Positions 50,732-60,526 of a DNA stretch of 64,000 nt are shown one piece after another. Below the pieces are notes generated by a model. The model was not told the DNA's origin. It was given only the letters and a program-made list of their open reading frames with translations, and did no database searches. This stretch comes from Latescibacteria bacterium UBA6620 (lineage in GTDB: Bacteria; Latescibacterota; UBA2968), in NCBI GenBank assembly GCA_002433075.1, contig DJHM01000047.1, positions 1 through 64,000 of the forward strand, written 5' to 3'. Position 1 is the first letter of the stretch, and each line of letters begins with the position of its first letter. The translations under genes were made by a program, and so were the position numbers.

Positions 50732-51866
50732 TCAAGGCTCCTTCGGCGATGTGCGAGATGGTTCTTTCGTTGGATACGTTCGCGAGTTCCGACGGCCCCA
50801 GGCGAGGAGGCCCGCCAACAACAGGGCATCGAAGATCAGGAGAGATTTTCTGAGGAGCGACAGATTGCCGGAGATGTCTATCGTCTCCGCCGGGAATCTC
50901 GATGACGGCGAACCCCGCGGCGGTCATCCGCGTCTCGACTGGAACGCCGTCGACGCGCACACTCAGATCAGGGTAGTAGCCGTAGGCGAGTCGGGCAAAG
51001 CAAGGCCGGTTCGTGGAAACACTCAGCAACGCGGCCACCGCTAGGCTGCCCAGCACAATCCACCGCTGCCAGTCTGTCCCTCCGCCTGCTCGGTGTAGAC
51101 AGTAGAAGGGGAGTGGGAGCAGCGTGTAGGACAGCGATGTGGGATAGCCGCCCATAATCAGGTCGTGCTGGAGGTGCCAGAAAGCCAGGACATACACCAG
51201 CCCGGCGAACAATCCCGCCCGCCGGCAGTTGACCACGGCGCGAACGAACTGATACATCGTGAATCCTGAAAGGATGTGAGTGGCGCCGAGCGTGATCTTT
51301 GTGGTGACGTGAAGGTCCCCCGAAATCGCCCCGATGATTCCTGCGATGTAGAAATAGAGGAAGCCGTAGAACTGCAGAAATGGGGTACCCGCGGCGACCA
51401 GGGGCGTCGAGACCGGCAGGATCCCCTGGGCGAGTCCCTCACTGGCGATCCAGACATAGAGGGTGTGGAGCGCTGAATCGGCGGCCCAGCTGAGATCGCC
51501 GGGCGTGAAGTAGTAGCGAGCGGCTACGATCGAGAACAGGACAACCCACACCCGGGCACGCGCATCGCGATCTGTGACCCAGGTGAGGAATACGGTCCAC
51601 CGGCATGCAACCACTTCGAGGACGAGAAAGGCCGTTGCGCACAACCCGAAAAGGCCGACGAGGGTCAGGTCGAGAAGCGTCCACTCAATGTCGCGCAGGC
51701 GACTGACATATTCACCGATCGGGCCTCTGTAACTCGTCAGGATGACCCACAGCTTTGTCACGGTCGTGAACTGAAGGACAAGCAGCAGGACGCAGCACGC
51801 CGATACGAGAAGAAGCGTCTCTCTCGGGGGCTGCGGAGTTTCAGTGGAAGGAGGCGAGGCCACCAC
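50732..51866 (-). pseudogene. Collapsed paralog of the large membrane protein
   Basis: The first 300 residues align with the 802-aa gene just upstream: LVAAGTPFLQFYGFLYF, GLVYVLAFWHLQHDLIMGGYP. After LAVAALLSVS the sequence jumps to STNRPCFARLAYGYYPDLSVRV-type sequence, matching residues near 730 of the paralog, so about 430 codons have been lost in frame. A one-base gain (or two-base loss) near 50905 then shifts the frame; in the correct frame the end is IDISGNLSLLRKSLLIFDAL and TGA 50734-50732. The shifted frame runs on into the sulfatase gene and is not a real C-terminus. Confidence 0.8.
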
Positions 51867-54274
51867 TAGCTACGAGCGGTTAACGCGACGGCCGACGATC
51901 GATGGCGATGGATCCAGATGAGACAACCGAGGCTGGTAAGTCCCACGATGATCCAAAGGATTCTACGCAAAGCCGACGTTCCGCCGGTGATATCTAGGAT
52001 GTTTTCGCCGGGTTCCAGGCGAATGGCCACGAATCCGTCAGCTGTTTCGTGGATGGAAGCCGGCCGCCCGTTCACCAGAATCTGCAGGTTCGAGTAGTAG
52101 CCGAAGGCGAGCCGCGCAAAACAGGTAGAGGATACCTCGGTGACCAGACGAACCCGATCGACTCGAACTTCGTAGTCAGTCAAGGTCGTGGTCAGCTGCC
52201 CGCCCGATGAGATGTGGGTTGTGGGACCTGTGACCGGTATGTGATCGGTGAGATGTCTTTCCCGGTCGACGTTCATCTCCTTCACGAGGTCGAACAGTTC
52301 CGACTCCGAACCGGGAGTCAGAGCCGGCTGGTGAACGAGCGAGGAGGACACGACCAGCGGGCTGTGTGTGTTCAACGTCAGTTCGATTGTACCTCGTCTC
52401 GTCGCGTCGCCGACCGGTGTCAGGTGGTAGCGAGCGCCCGCCAGGTAGAGGGCATCGAGGAGCACGCGGGCCGAGTCCGATGTTGCCAGCCAGTTGTTCA
52501 GATAGGCACCGTGCCGGACGACTTCGCGCTCCACGAGGGGGATCAGCGGTCGTAGGAACCGATCGGCCGAAGGCGGGTGTTCGACGTAGACGCCTGCGAT
52601 CGTGGGTGTTCGTGTCGACGCCACGAGGGTGCCGTTGCGCGGGGGGTATGTGTGAACCATCCGTTCGAGGGGATACGTCTCGGGTTCGTGTCGCGCTCCC
52701 ATGCTTGCCAGGTGATCGTAGAGAGGGGCGGATATCCTGGACACGGTGCGGGGTGTGGAGAAGTGGTAGGGTTGTCGAAAGGTTGTGGGCATCAGGTCCA
52801 GACTGACCAGGAGCAGCCCGATGGAGAGGACTGTCGATGGGCGTTGGCGCACGATGCGGGCGAGAGGCTTAAGGGCCAGGCCCGCAAGCAGGGAAACGAA
52901 CAGGAGGAGGAAGGTTTCGTACCGGCCGGCGTTCTGGGCATACAGAAATGGCAGGTCCCGGATGACGGGCCAGCGATAGGCGAAGATAAAGGTCCACGCG
53001 AGGACGAATCCGGAAACGGAGAACCAGAATGCAACGGGCGGCCTTGGCGTCTTCCGACGAACCACCGTTGCCGCAATCCCGGCGAGTGACAGGAGGACGG
53101 CGGACAGACCGATATATCCTCCGTACCAGTTGTATTCATCGCCGACATCTGCCAGTCCTGTGTTGTAGTTGGACCAGAGAAGGATCTGTGCGAGGGAGGG
53201 ATCTGGCAGTCCTGACAGGCTGAACCCGGAACTGAGGTAAGTTTCGCTCCTTTCGAACACCAGGGGAACGGTCAGGACGGAAGACAGCAGGAGCGCGACG
53301 ATGATCGATCCGGCGCCCTTCGGCAAGGTGTGCTCGCGCTGGTCGGGTGCGAGGAGCCAGTTGAGGCCGACGAAGATCAGGAAGAAGGTGCCCGCCCAGA
53401 CTCCGTAACCGGGATGGATGAGCATCAGGAGGGCCAGGGCGAGGCCTGCGATGATGGTCTTGCCCGGTTTGTTTCCCTGCTCGAGGGCTGAGGAAAACGC
53501 CCAGAAAGGGAGGGGGAGCAGGGCGTAGATCAGGGCCACCGGATACCGCCCCATGACGAGCACCTGCTGAGTATGCCAGAATCCGAGCACGTAGACTGCC
53601 GCCGCTAGGAGACCGGCTCTCCGACTGCGACTGATCTGGTGGCAGAGAAGAAAGACGGTCAGGCCAGAGGCAATGTGCGCGCCGCCGAGGACAAGCTTCA
53701 GTGTGACGTGGAGATCCTTAATCAGGGTGTAAACGACCGCTGATACCCAGAAGAACACGAATCCATAGAACTGGAGGAACGGGGTTCCGGCCGCGACGAG
53801 AGGCGTCCAAGTTGGCAGGATGCCGGAGACAAGGGCCTCGCCAGCGATCCAGGCGTAGAGCGTATGGTAGGCCGCGTCGGCAGTCCAGGTTAGCCGCCCG
53901 GGTGAAAAGTAAAACCGGGCAGATACACATCCACCGAGGATCACGAACAGGCGGGCCCGGCGATCGGTGGAGACTGCGGCGTCGATGAACCGGGTCCAAC
54001 TCCGGTGGCGGATTTCCTGGTAGAGGAGTGAAGCGGTAAGAAGGACGAGAACGACGCCTGCGGATCGGTCGAAGACGGACCAGGGTAGCCCTCTTAGCGC
54101 GGAGAGGAATTCGGACGGGTGGTCGAAGCGCGTGGTCTGGGTGATGACAGGCCACAGTTTGGGGACGGTCGTCCATTGAAGCAGAATCAGGAGGGCAGAG
54201 GCAGAGGCGGCAAGGAGGAGCGCGTCTCGTGGGAACCTCGAGGGCTCGGGCAGAGTGGGTGAGGCGTCATCCAC
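51866..54274 (-). CDS. Large polytopic membrane protein (PTPS-related/YfhO-like)
   Basis: An 802-aa inner-membrane protein with about 12-13 hydrophobic segments in residues 15-520, a large extracytoplasmic region to about 740 and a final transmembrane segment ending in WIHRHRSS. TWTADAAYHTLYAWIAGEAL and PLVAAGTPFLQFYGF resemble the loop region of membrane proteins of the 6-pyruvoyl-tetrahydropterin-synthase-related/YfhO group, thought to be GT-C-type glycosyltransferases. Catalytic residues cannot be assigned. It is the parent of the collapsed copy downstream, whose GTG overlaps its TAG stop. Confidence 0.75.
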   Translation of the reverse strand: MDDASPTLPEPSRFPRDALLLAASASALLILLQWTTVPKLWPVITQTTRFDHPSEFLSALRGLPWSVFDRSAGVVLVLLTASLLYQEIRHRSWTRFIDAAVSTDRRARLFVILGGCVSARFYFSPGRLTWTADAAYHTLYAWIAGEALVSGILPTWTPLVAAGTPFLQFYGFVFFWVSAVVYTLIKDLHVTLKLVLGGAHIASGLTVFLLCHQISRSRRAGLLAAAVYVLGFWHTQQVLVMGRYPVALIYALLPLPFWAFSSALEQGNKPGKTIIAGLALALLMLIHPGYGVWAGTFFLIFVGLNWLLAPDQREHTLPKGAGSIIVALLLSSVLTVPLVFERSETYLSSGFSLSGLPDPSLAQILLWSNYNTGLADVGDEYNWYGGYIGLSAVLLSLAGIAATVVRRKTPRPPVAFWFSVSGFVLAWTFIFAYRWPVIRDLPFLYAQNAGRYETFLLLFVSLLAGLALKPLARIVRQRPSTVLSIGLLLVSLDLMPTTFRQPYHFSTPRTVSRISAPLYDHLASMGARHEPETYPLERMVHTYPPRNGTLVASTRTPTIAGVYVEHPPSADRFLRPLIPLVEREVVRHGAYLNNWLATSDSARVLLDALYLAGARYHLTPVGDATRRGTIELTLNTHSPLVVSSSLVHQPALTPGSESELFDLVKEMNVDRERHLTDHIPVTGPTTHISSGGQLTTTLTDYEVRVDRVRLVTEVSSTCFARLAFGYYSNLQILVNGRPASIHETADGFVAIRLEPGENILDITGGTSALRRILWIIVGLTSLGCLIWIHRHRSSAVALTARS

Positions 54275-54281
54275 GCGATGA

Positions 54282-55274
54282 TCAGCGCGTCCAGTCGAAA
54301 AGCACGCCGAGCGTGTCGACTGGGGTTTCGGCGAGTTCGTCGTAGACTTCCTGGCAGGACTCCGGAACGTGGGTGTGCGTGATCAGGTCGTCGAGGTCGA
54401 GACGGCCCACGGCCATGAGGTGGAGCACCAGGTCGCGCTCCCGCTTCTTATAGAAGCGATAGTAGATGTGGTCGTCATCCGGGGTCTTCGGCTGGTGGGC
54501 GCCGAGGATGGACACTTCACGGAGGTGGACGTTCGTGAGGAAATCCATGTCGACGGTACCGCGCGGGGATCCGAGCGCGACGACCCGGCCTCCCTGGCAG
54601 GCGAGTGCGGCCGCAGTCGGGTAAACGACAGGTTTTCCGGTCGATTCGAGGACGATGTTGGCACCATCCTCTGCACAACGGCTTCTGATCTCTTCGATCA
54701 GGTCGACTTTCTCCGGATGGAGGGCGATGTCGCAGCCGTTTTGGATAGCTTTTTCGATTCTGAAGGCGTCGAGATCGATCCCGATCACGGGGAGGCCACC
54801 AGAGAGTCTTGCCAGCTTGGCTGCGATCTGGCCGACGAGACCCAGACCGAAAACGACGACCGATTCTCCCAACTGGACTTGGGCGACCCGGATGCCGTGG
54901 AGGGCGATGGCGCTCATGACCGTAAAGGCCGCCTGTCGTGGGTCCACGGCTCCTGGTACACGGTTGTAGCTCGTGCGAAGGACGGCGTGACTTGCGTGGT
55001 TCCCCTGCCCCGCGACGAGGTCGCCTGTCTGGATTCCCTCTACATCGGACCCGACCTCGAGCGCCCTTCCAACGCTGCAATATCCCGTCACGCGCGGAAA
55101 CATCGATTGGCGTCCGGGTTCGCTGCCGTGAATCCAATTGTAGACTTCGGTCCCGATCGAGACCGCCGTGTAGAGATTTTCGACAAGGAGCCCGTCAGAT
55201 GGAACCGGGCCCGGGTCATATGACTCGACCTCGATTTTTCGCCGGTCCGGGCAGATCAACCTTCGTGCATTCAT
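54282..55274 (-). CDS. Medium-chain dehydrogenase/reductase, zinc-site variant
   Basis: A 330-aa NAD(P)-dependent oxidoreductase. VVVFGLGLVGQIAAKLARL is the Rossmann motif (GLGLVG) with acidic residues at IGIDLD. At the catalytic zinc position the usual C-GTD reads S-IGTE, and the structural-zinc cysteine cluster is absent, so it belongs to the non-classical members near BchC or other zinc-free dehydrogenases. It starts 14 nt from the M20 gene in the operon. The substrate is probably a sugar-derived alcohol; unproven. Confidence 0.85.
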   Translation of the reverse strand: MNARRLICPDRRKIEVESYDPGPVPSDGLLVENLYTAVSIGTEVYNWIHGSEPGRQSMFPRVTGYCSVGRALEVGSDVEGIQTGDLVAGQGNHASHAVLRTSYNRVPGAVDPRQAAFTVMSAIALHGIRVAQVQLGESVVVFGLGLVGQIAAKLARLSGGLPVIGIDLDAFRIEKAIQNGCDIALHPEKVDLIEEIRSRCAEDGANIVLESTGKPVVYPTAAALACQGGRVVALGSPRGTVDMDFLTNVHLREVSILGAHQPKTPDDDHIYYRFYKKRERDLVLHLMAVGRLDLDDLITHTHVPESCQEVYDELAETPVDTLGVLFDWTR

Positions 55275-55287
55275 ATCCGTATCCGTT

Positions 55288-56610
55288 CTACGGTGGGTCG
55301 GCGGGGAGCTTCTGACGTTTGGGAATCAGCGGATCGTATTTGAACCCGCGGGTTTTCTTCTGAAACTCGGACCGCACCTTTCGCAAGGCTTCCGGCCGTG
55401 TCGCCAGATCGACGGCGGACCCGGCGAAGATTTTGGCCGCCTGGAAGACCGCTCGATCCGCGAATGGGAGAAGAGCCTGCGCAGCCATGTCCCGATGATG
55501 CCCGGGCGTCCCCTTTGCATAGCACGCGACGGTGAACCGACCCATCGGCGCCAGCCACGATACGTTGTCCTCATCGGACGACCCGCGCCCCTGTGTCCCG
55601 GGACCCTTCGTGACGGTACCGCTGAAACCCTCCTTGTAACCCATTTTTTCGACGGCGATGCGGTCCGCTTTAGATGCGCGCGAAGGACCGAAGAGTTCCA
55701 CATTCTGGGCCACGAGGTCGCACATCGTGTCGTTGGGAAGACGCGGGTAAACGGCCGTAATGCGGTGCCACTTCATGTCGGTGTCGGTGGCAAGGGCGGC
55801 ACCCCTGGCGCAGTTGGTCAGTCGCTCGCGTAGCTCGTCGACCTGCGCGCGATCCTTGCCTCGTACGAAGTACCAAACCTTGGCGAAAGCCGGTACGACG
55901 TTGGGGGCGTCGCCGCCGTCTCTGATGACGCAGTGGATCCTGCAATTCTCAGGGATGTGCTCGCGCAGGTAATTGGCGGCGACGTCCATGAGCATGACGC
56001 CGTCGAGCGCGCTGCGTCCGTTGTGGGCGCTGGCGCCGTGCGCGGTACGGCCACGGAACTCGTAGACGAGGGAGTCGAGGGAAGACCCTCCGAAATTGCT
56101 GACGCCCGTCCCGGTGCCGGGATGCCACGCAAGGACGACGTCCAGGTCACGGAATGCTCCATCCCTTGCCATGTAGACTTTGCCGGCCAGAGTCTCCTCG
56201 GCTGGACATCCATAGTAGACGATTCGTCCCTTGCGTCCGGTGTTTTCCAGAATGTTGGCAGCGGCGACCGCACCTGCGGCCGGGGCAACGCCCAGAAGGT
56301 TATGGCCTCAACCGTGACCCCAACTGCCGTCGGCGGCCCCGCAGTTTGGCAGCGCGTCGTACTCACCCAGCATACCGATCGCGGGTTTGCCGGTTCCCCG
56401 AGTCGCTCGGAAGGCTGTCGGAATGTTCTTGAATGGGAATTCGACGGTAAACCCCCGTGCGTCGAGGTAGTCGGCGAGAACTTCTGCCGACTGCGTTTCA
56501 CGGAACGGGCGCTCGGCGAATCCGTGGATGGTGTGAGAAAGTTTACGGGCGGCCGTTTTCTCGGCTTTAACCGCCGCTTCGACGCGGTTTTTCTTTGTTG
56601 TTCGATTCAT
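55288..56610 (-). CDS. M20 amidohydrolase (AbgB-like), candidate selenoprotein
   Basis: One continuous frame of 440 codons with a single internal TGA at codon 101 (56310-56308). Before it: GMLGEYDALPNCGAADGSWGHG; after it: GHNLLGVAPAAGAVAAANIL, YYGCPAEETLAGKVYMARDGA, VLAWHPGTGTG and a normal C-terminus. In AbgB and M20D peptidases the motif is GHGCGHN, so TGA replaces exactly the metal-binding cysteine. Total length matches AbgB (about 440-480 aa). The remaining ligands (GHN, PAEE, WHPG) are intact. If TGA is read as selenocysteine the enzyme is full length; otherwise it is a single-nonsense pseudogene. A SECIS-like hairpin follows the TGA. Likely role: hydrolysis of an aminoacyl or aminobenzoyl amide. 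Confidence 0.75.
56272..56310 (-). promoter_or_regulatory. Candidate SECIS element with UGA codon
   Basis: Downstream of TGA (56310-56308) on the minus strand, ACCT (56300-56297) and AGGT (56275-56272) close an imperfect hairpin whose top is GGGC-GTT-GCCC (56293-56283). The apical loop begins with G, 18 nt after the TGA, near the distance in the E. coli fdhF element. The loop is short (3 nt) and there are internal mismatches, so this is suggestive only. Confidence 0.4.
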
Positions 56611-56681
56611 CGGGTGTCCCTCCGCTTGGTGCCTCCGGTGACGTTTATCCGCTTAGACTTCTGGTGCGACAACATCCAGAC

Positions 56682-57761
56682 TCAGATTTCAGATGTGATC
56701 GCGTCTCCGACGTCCGTGGTGTTGGCTTTGCCTCCCATGTCGGCTGTATGGGATGTAGGACTTTCCAGCACGCGACTTACGGCGCTGTCTATGTGTCGAG
56801 CCGCTTCGCGAGCTTCATCATCGTCTTTTCGCATCCCCAGCCAGGTGAGCATCATTGACGCGGACAGGATCTGGGCAACCGGGTTGGCGATGCCTTGCCC
56901 GGCGATGTCAGGCGCCGTGCCGTGCGAGGGCTGGAAAATGCCGTACCGGTCCCCGACGTCTGCTGATGGAGCCATGCCCATGCCGCCGATCGTCCCGGCG
57001 CCAAGATCGGAGATGATGTCGCCGAACATGTTCTCGGCGACGACGACGTCGTAAAAGTCGGGTCGGCGAACTTGATGAACGGTGAATGCATCGACATATG
57101 CATAATCGAGAGCGGTCTCAGGATACGACTTCGCGACCCCATCGAAGAGCTCCCGGAAATAGGCCTGGCTCTTAAGGACGTTGGCTTTGTCGACGCAGGT
57201 CACCCGGCGCACACCGTCTTTCGGAGCTCCGTTGCGTTCCTGGGCGATCTCGAAGGCGTACTTCACGATCCGCTCCGTACCAGCTCTGGTAATGACCATG
57301 CTGTCGACGGCAACGTCGTCACCCACCCGAACCCCAGCACCGCGTGACGCATAGAGGCCTTCCGTGTTCTCACGCATGATGACGTAGTCGATTGGCGGAT
57401 TCTCGGTGAGGAGAGGTGTAACGCCCGGGTACTGCTTGATGGGGCGGATACCCGCGTAGAGGTCGAGGACGAATCGTAGCGTGAGCTGTGGCGCGATCTC
57501 TGTGCCGTCATCGAATCGAATGTTGGGATCGCCCGCGGAACCAAACAGGACGGCGTCGGCGGAGCGGCACGCTTCGAGGGTGTCGGCAGGTAGGTCTTCT
57601 CCTGTCTTCTGATAACAGGCCGCGCCGACGGGATGCTCGTTCAGGATAAAGCGGAGGTTGGGAAACGGTTTCTCGAGGGCGAGCAGGACCTTGACCGATT
57701 CGGCAACGACTTCAGGCCCAATGCCATCGCCGGGTAAGACAGCGAGGTTGTATGTCGGCAT
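56682..57761 (-). CDS. Isopropylmalate/isocitrate dehydrogenase family enzyme
   Basis: A 359-aa beta-decarboxylating dehydrogenase. LPGDGIGPEVV starts it; IMRENTEGLYASRGAG, VDKANVLKSQAYFRELF (catalytic Lys), AYVDAFTVHQVRRPDFYDVVVAENMFGDIISDLG and SHGTAPDIAGQGIANP are family blocks. The active-site region (RENTEGLY with NTEG) suits isopropylmalate or tartrate dehydrogenase. In this catabolic operon, away from leucine genes, a tartrate- or sugar-acid-type substrate is more likely than leucine biosynthesis. Confidence 0.9.
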   Translation of the reverse strand: MPTYNLAVLPGDGIGPEVVAESVKVLLALEKPFPNLRFILNEHPVGAACYQKTGEDLPADTLEACRSADAVLFGSAGDPNIRFDDGTEIAPQLTLRFVLDLYAGIRPIKQYPGVTPLLTENPPIDYVIMRENTEGLYASRGAGVRVGDDVAVDSMVITRAGTERIVKYAFEIAQERNGAPKDGVRRVTCVDKANVLKSQAYFRELFDGVAKSYPETALDYAYVDAFTVHQVRRPDFYDVVVAENMFGDIISDLGAGTIGGMGMAPSADVGDRYGIFQPSHGTAPDIAGQGIANPVAQILSASMMLTWLGMRKDDDEAREAARHIDSAVSRVLESPTSHTADMGGKANTTDVGDAITSEI

Positions 57762-57776
57762 ACTTTCTCCTGCGGG

Positions 57777-58928
57777 TTATTCGTAGTCACTACGCACGAC
57801 GGCTTCTCCGTCGGCGACCACGGTTCTACCGCGACTCCACACCTGATCGATTTCGTGGTCTCGATTGAACAGGATGAGGTCGGCGTCTTTACCAGGTGCG
57901 ATTCGGCCTTTCTCAGCAAGACCCAGCCGTTCCGCTGGATTGCGCGTCACGAGCGGCAATACGGTCGGCCATTCAACGCCCTGACGGATGACAGCGCGCA
58001 CGCTGTCGATAAGGGTCATCGGTTCGGCCATCGCGTAGCGCCCACGTGTGTCTCCAGGCCGGGGATAGGCGCCCCCACTGTCGGTAGAAAGTGACACGTT
58101 TTCGTGGGGCAGGTCGGTGTCAAACACCTCAAGGAGCGCGCGTTCGGGCTCGATGGCGTTCGGGTAGCCCCTGTCTTTCTGAATCTGAGAAGTGAGGTCG
58201 ACTTGGCCTCCGGCTCGAGCGAAATCCAGGGCCTGTTCCCATAAGGCAGGATTCCGATTCACGTGGGTGGCTACGAAACGGTCAGGAGGCAAGCCGGAGA
58301 AGTCGATCGCCTCCTGGAGTGGCGACAGCCCGGGATCGAGATCGCCGATGTGGGCGTGAAGGACGCATCGTTTTCCGCCGATGCCGCCCCCTACGACGGC
58401 CGCATGAGCCAGCTGGCAGAGGTTCTCGAGCGACACGGGCGGTGCGGACGCTTCGGATAGAGCTACCTTGACACCGAGAAACCGGTCGACATAGGCCAGA
58501 TCTGTCTGCACGTCCCCGGTCAGGGTCGGGAAGGGATTCCGCCATCCGCCGGTGTAGGCATAGGCGCTGATGCCCTCCGCGGTCAACGCGGCGGCTCGAC
58601 TCAGCAGGGCGGGTAGAGAACGACTCAGGCTGTCGGTCCCGAGAGGAGAGACGACGGTGGTAATGCCGGCCAACGTCATCCACGAAAGCGGCATTTCGGG
58701 AGATCGATGGGTCGGTCCAGCTCCGCCGCTCGCGCCCATGACGTGAATGTGATTGTCTACCAGCCCGGGAACGAGGACACGCTCATCGGCCTGCACGATG
58801 GCGGGATCCCCGACGGGCCATAAATCTGTGCCCACCTCGAGAATATGGGCACCGAAACACAGGACATCGCAGATGCCGATGTCTTCCGGGGCGTAGACGT
58901 GCGCGTCTTTGATGAGAAGCGTGTTCAT
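57777..58928 (-). CDS. iadA: Isoaspartyl dipeptidase-like amidohydrolase
   Basis: A 383-aa dinuclear-metal amidohydrolase. VDNHIHVMG gives the HxH pair; ITTVVSPLGTDSLSR, YAYTGGWRNPFPTLTG, LGVKVALSE (bridging lysine), GKRCVLHAHIGD, FVATHVNRNP and STDSGG follow, all matching beta-aspartyl dipeptidase (IadA). The enzyme cleaves isoaspartyl peptides from damaged proteins; in this operon another cyclic or beta-linked amide is possible. Its ATG overlaps the stop of the upstream lyase-like gene (ATGA). Confidence 0.88.
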   Translation of the reverse strand: MNTLLIKDAHVYAPEDIGICDVLCFGAHILEVGTDLWPVGDPAIVQADERVLVPGLVDNHIHVMGASGGAGPTHRSPEMPLSWMTLAGITTVVSPLGTDSLSRSLPALLSRAAALTAEGISAYAYTGGWRNPFPTLTGDVQTDLAYVDRFLGVKVALSEASAPPVSLENLCQLAHAAVVGGGIGGKRCVLHAHIGDLDPGLSPLQEAIDFSGLPPDRFVATHVNRNPALWEQALDFARAGGQVDLTSQIQKDRGYPNAIEPERALLEVFDTDLPHENVSLSTDSGGAYPRPGDTRGRYAMAEPMTLIDSVRAVIRQGVEWPTVLPLVTRNPAERLGLAEKGRIAPGKDADLILFNRDHEIDQVWSRGRTVVADGEAVVRSDYE

Positions 58929-60511
58929 ACGGTCGTCACTGGAGGAGACAGATAGATGTAGTATCCCGATCCAAGCTGGCTGCGGTCGTGCCGGTACGCG
59001 AAGTCCTCGCTGGGAGAGCGACCGCGGCGGGTGGTGACACAGGGATTGGCGAGGACGAGCAACGCGTGTTCGTTCGGATCGACACAGACGATGTTCTCAC
59101 GAAAGTCTCCCAGGACGTCAACACACGCCAGGTTTCTGCCGTACTCGGCGCCCTCGGGAAGGTCTCCTTCAGGCACGTCCACTTCGTCGCCTGAATCCGT
59201 CAGTTTCACGATTCTTTTGTTTTCCTTGCGTACGACGAAAGCAACCTCGTCTCCCTCGTCCCAATGGACGGGAACGAAGTTTTTCCGCTGCCAATCGGAT
59301 AGGTCTAGCCAATGAGATCCGTCGGGAAGGAAAATGGGGGAATGGTTCTTCTGCTCCCGACGCCCGTCCTCAGCCGTATGCGGGTGCAACCCGGCCACGC
59401 CCGGCGCGTGTCGAGCGATCCATCCGTAGTGGGCATGATCGAAGGCTTCTTTCCAGATGGTGCGGCCTTCGCAGTCGACCAGATAGACACCGGGATTGTC
59501 CTTTTCGACCGCATACCAAATCTGCAGACCCTTGCGATCCGGGTCGATCTTACAGGGTTTTGAGATGTCGGTGTGCCCGAACGCTTCCGCCTGCCACCTG
59601 ACCGTGCCGGCTCCGTCGTAACACACGCCGCCACAGATCACCTCCTGCACTCCGTCCTCGTCGATGTCGGCTACGTCGAGGTTGTGACCCGCGCCTCGGT
59701 CCTGTTCGACGCGCCATCGAGTGTGACCATCCCGACCGTCGAGGGCGGTCAGGACGACGTCCCCGTAGGTTTCGTCCTGGACGACGACACTGGGAGGTTC
59801 GTCGATTCCGTCGAGGTGCCCGACGGTCATCATCACACGAGAGCGTGTCGCGGGCCAGGGCACGTGGTAGATCTCGTCGCCGGTTTCGCCATCCACGACG
59901 GTATAACGCTCTTCTTCGACCGCGGTGTCGTAGCGATCGGAAGGGTAGTCGGCGGGGAAGCTGTGGAAGGCGACCTCAGTGCGGCCGTCACCGTTCAGGT
60001 CCCACGCCAGGAAGGGAAGGTGGTGCATTGACCCGTCCCACCCGCCACTTTCCGGGAGACGCGTGTCGAAAGTCCACAGAGACCGTCCGTCCGCACTGTA
60101 GGCGCCGATGTGTATTGTCCCTCTTCGTACGAAGCGCAAGACAAACCCTGAGCGACCGTCGTTGCAGAGGTCTCCCACAACCACGTGTTGGACGCGCCCA
60201 TCCGGATCCAACTCGATCCGGCGGGCAATGCAAGAGGCCTCGGACCCCGGATCGACGAAAACGGTTTCGGAAGGCGTGCCGTCCGCGGCCACGATCCGAT
60301 ACTGCTGCTCGCCGTCATCGGGGCACTCTAACAGGGCGGTCGTGGAGTCGATGAACGGATCGCCGACGTCGAATAGCCAGGTTCCATTGACCTTGCGCTC
60401 TATGAAGAAAGGGGCGTCGGGTGCGTCATTGTTGAGGAGACGCCAGGACAGGAAGACGTTTCTGTTCCCACGCGGCAAGGCGAGCAAGTGGCGGTGTTGG
60501 ATGGGTGGCAT
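58925..60511 (-). CDS. Rhamnogalacturonan lyase-like beta-propeller protein (PL11-like)
   Basis: A 528-aa protein. NRNVFLSWRLLNNDAPDAPFF is the N-terminal beta-sandwich signature of family 11 polysaccharide lyases; repeated FG-GAP-like calcium loops (DLNGDGRTEVAFHS, DIDEDGVQEVICGG) form the propeller, and the C-terminus has AYRHDRSQLGSGYYIYLSPP. PL11 enzymes cleave rhamnogalacturonan I of pectin. No signal peptide is visible, so it may be intracellular or secreted atypically. Catalytic residues cannot be assigned by eye. Confidence 0.75.
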   Translation of the reverse strand: MPPIQHRHLLALPRGNRNVFLSWRLLNNDAPDAPFFIERKVNGTWLFDVGDPFIDSTTALLECPDDGEQQYRIVAADGTPSETVFVDPGSEASCIARRIELDPDGRVQHVVVGDLCNDGRSGFVLRFVRRGTIHIGAYSADGRSLWTFDTRLPESGGWDGSMHHLPFLAWDLNGDGRTEVAFHSFPADYPSDRYDTAVEEERYTVVDGETGDEIYHVPWPATRSRVMMTVGHLDGIDEPPSVVVQDETYGDVVLTALDGRDGHTRWRVEQDRGAGHNLDVADIDEDGVQEVICGGVCYDGAGTVRWQAEAFGHTDISKPCKIDPDRKGLQIWYAVEKDNPGVYLVDCEGRTIWKEAFDHAHYGWIARHAPGVAGLHPHTAEDGRREQKNHSPIFLPDGSHWLDLSDWQRKNFVPVHWDEGDEVAFVVRKENKRIVKLTDSGDEVDVPEGDLPEGAEYGRNLACVDVLGDFRENIVCVDPNEHALLVLANPCVTTRRGRSPSEDFAYRHDRSQLGSGYYIYLSPPVTTV

Positions 60512-60526
60512 TTGGCGTTTGAAATG

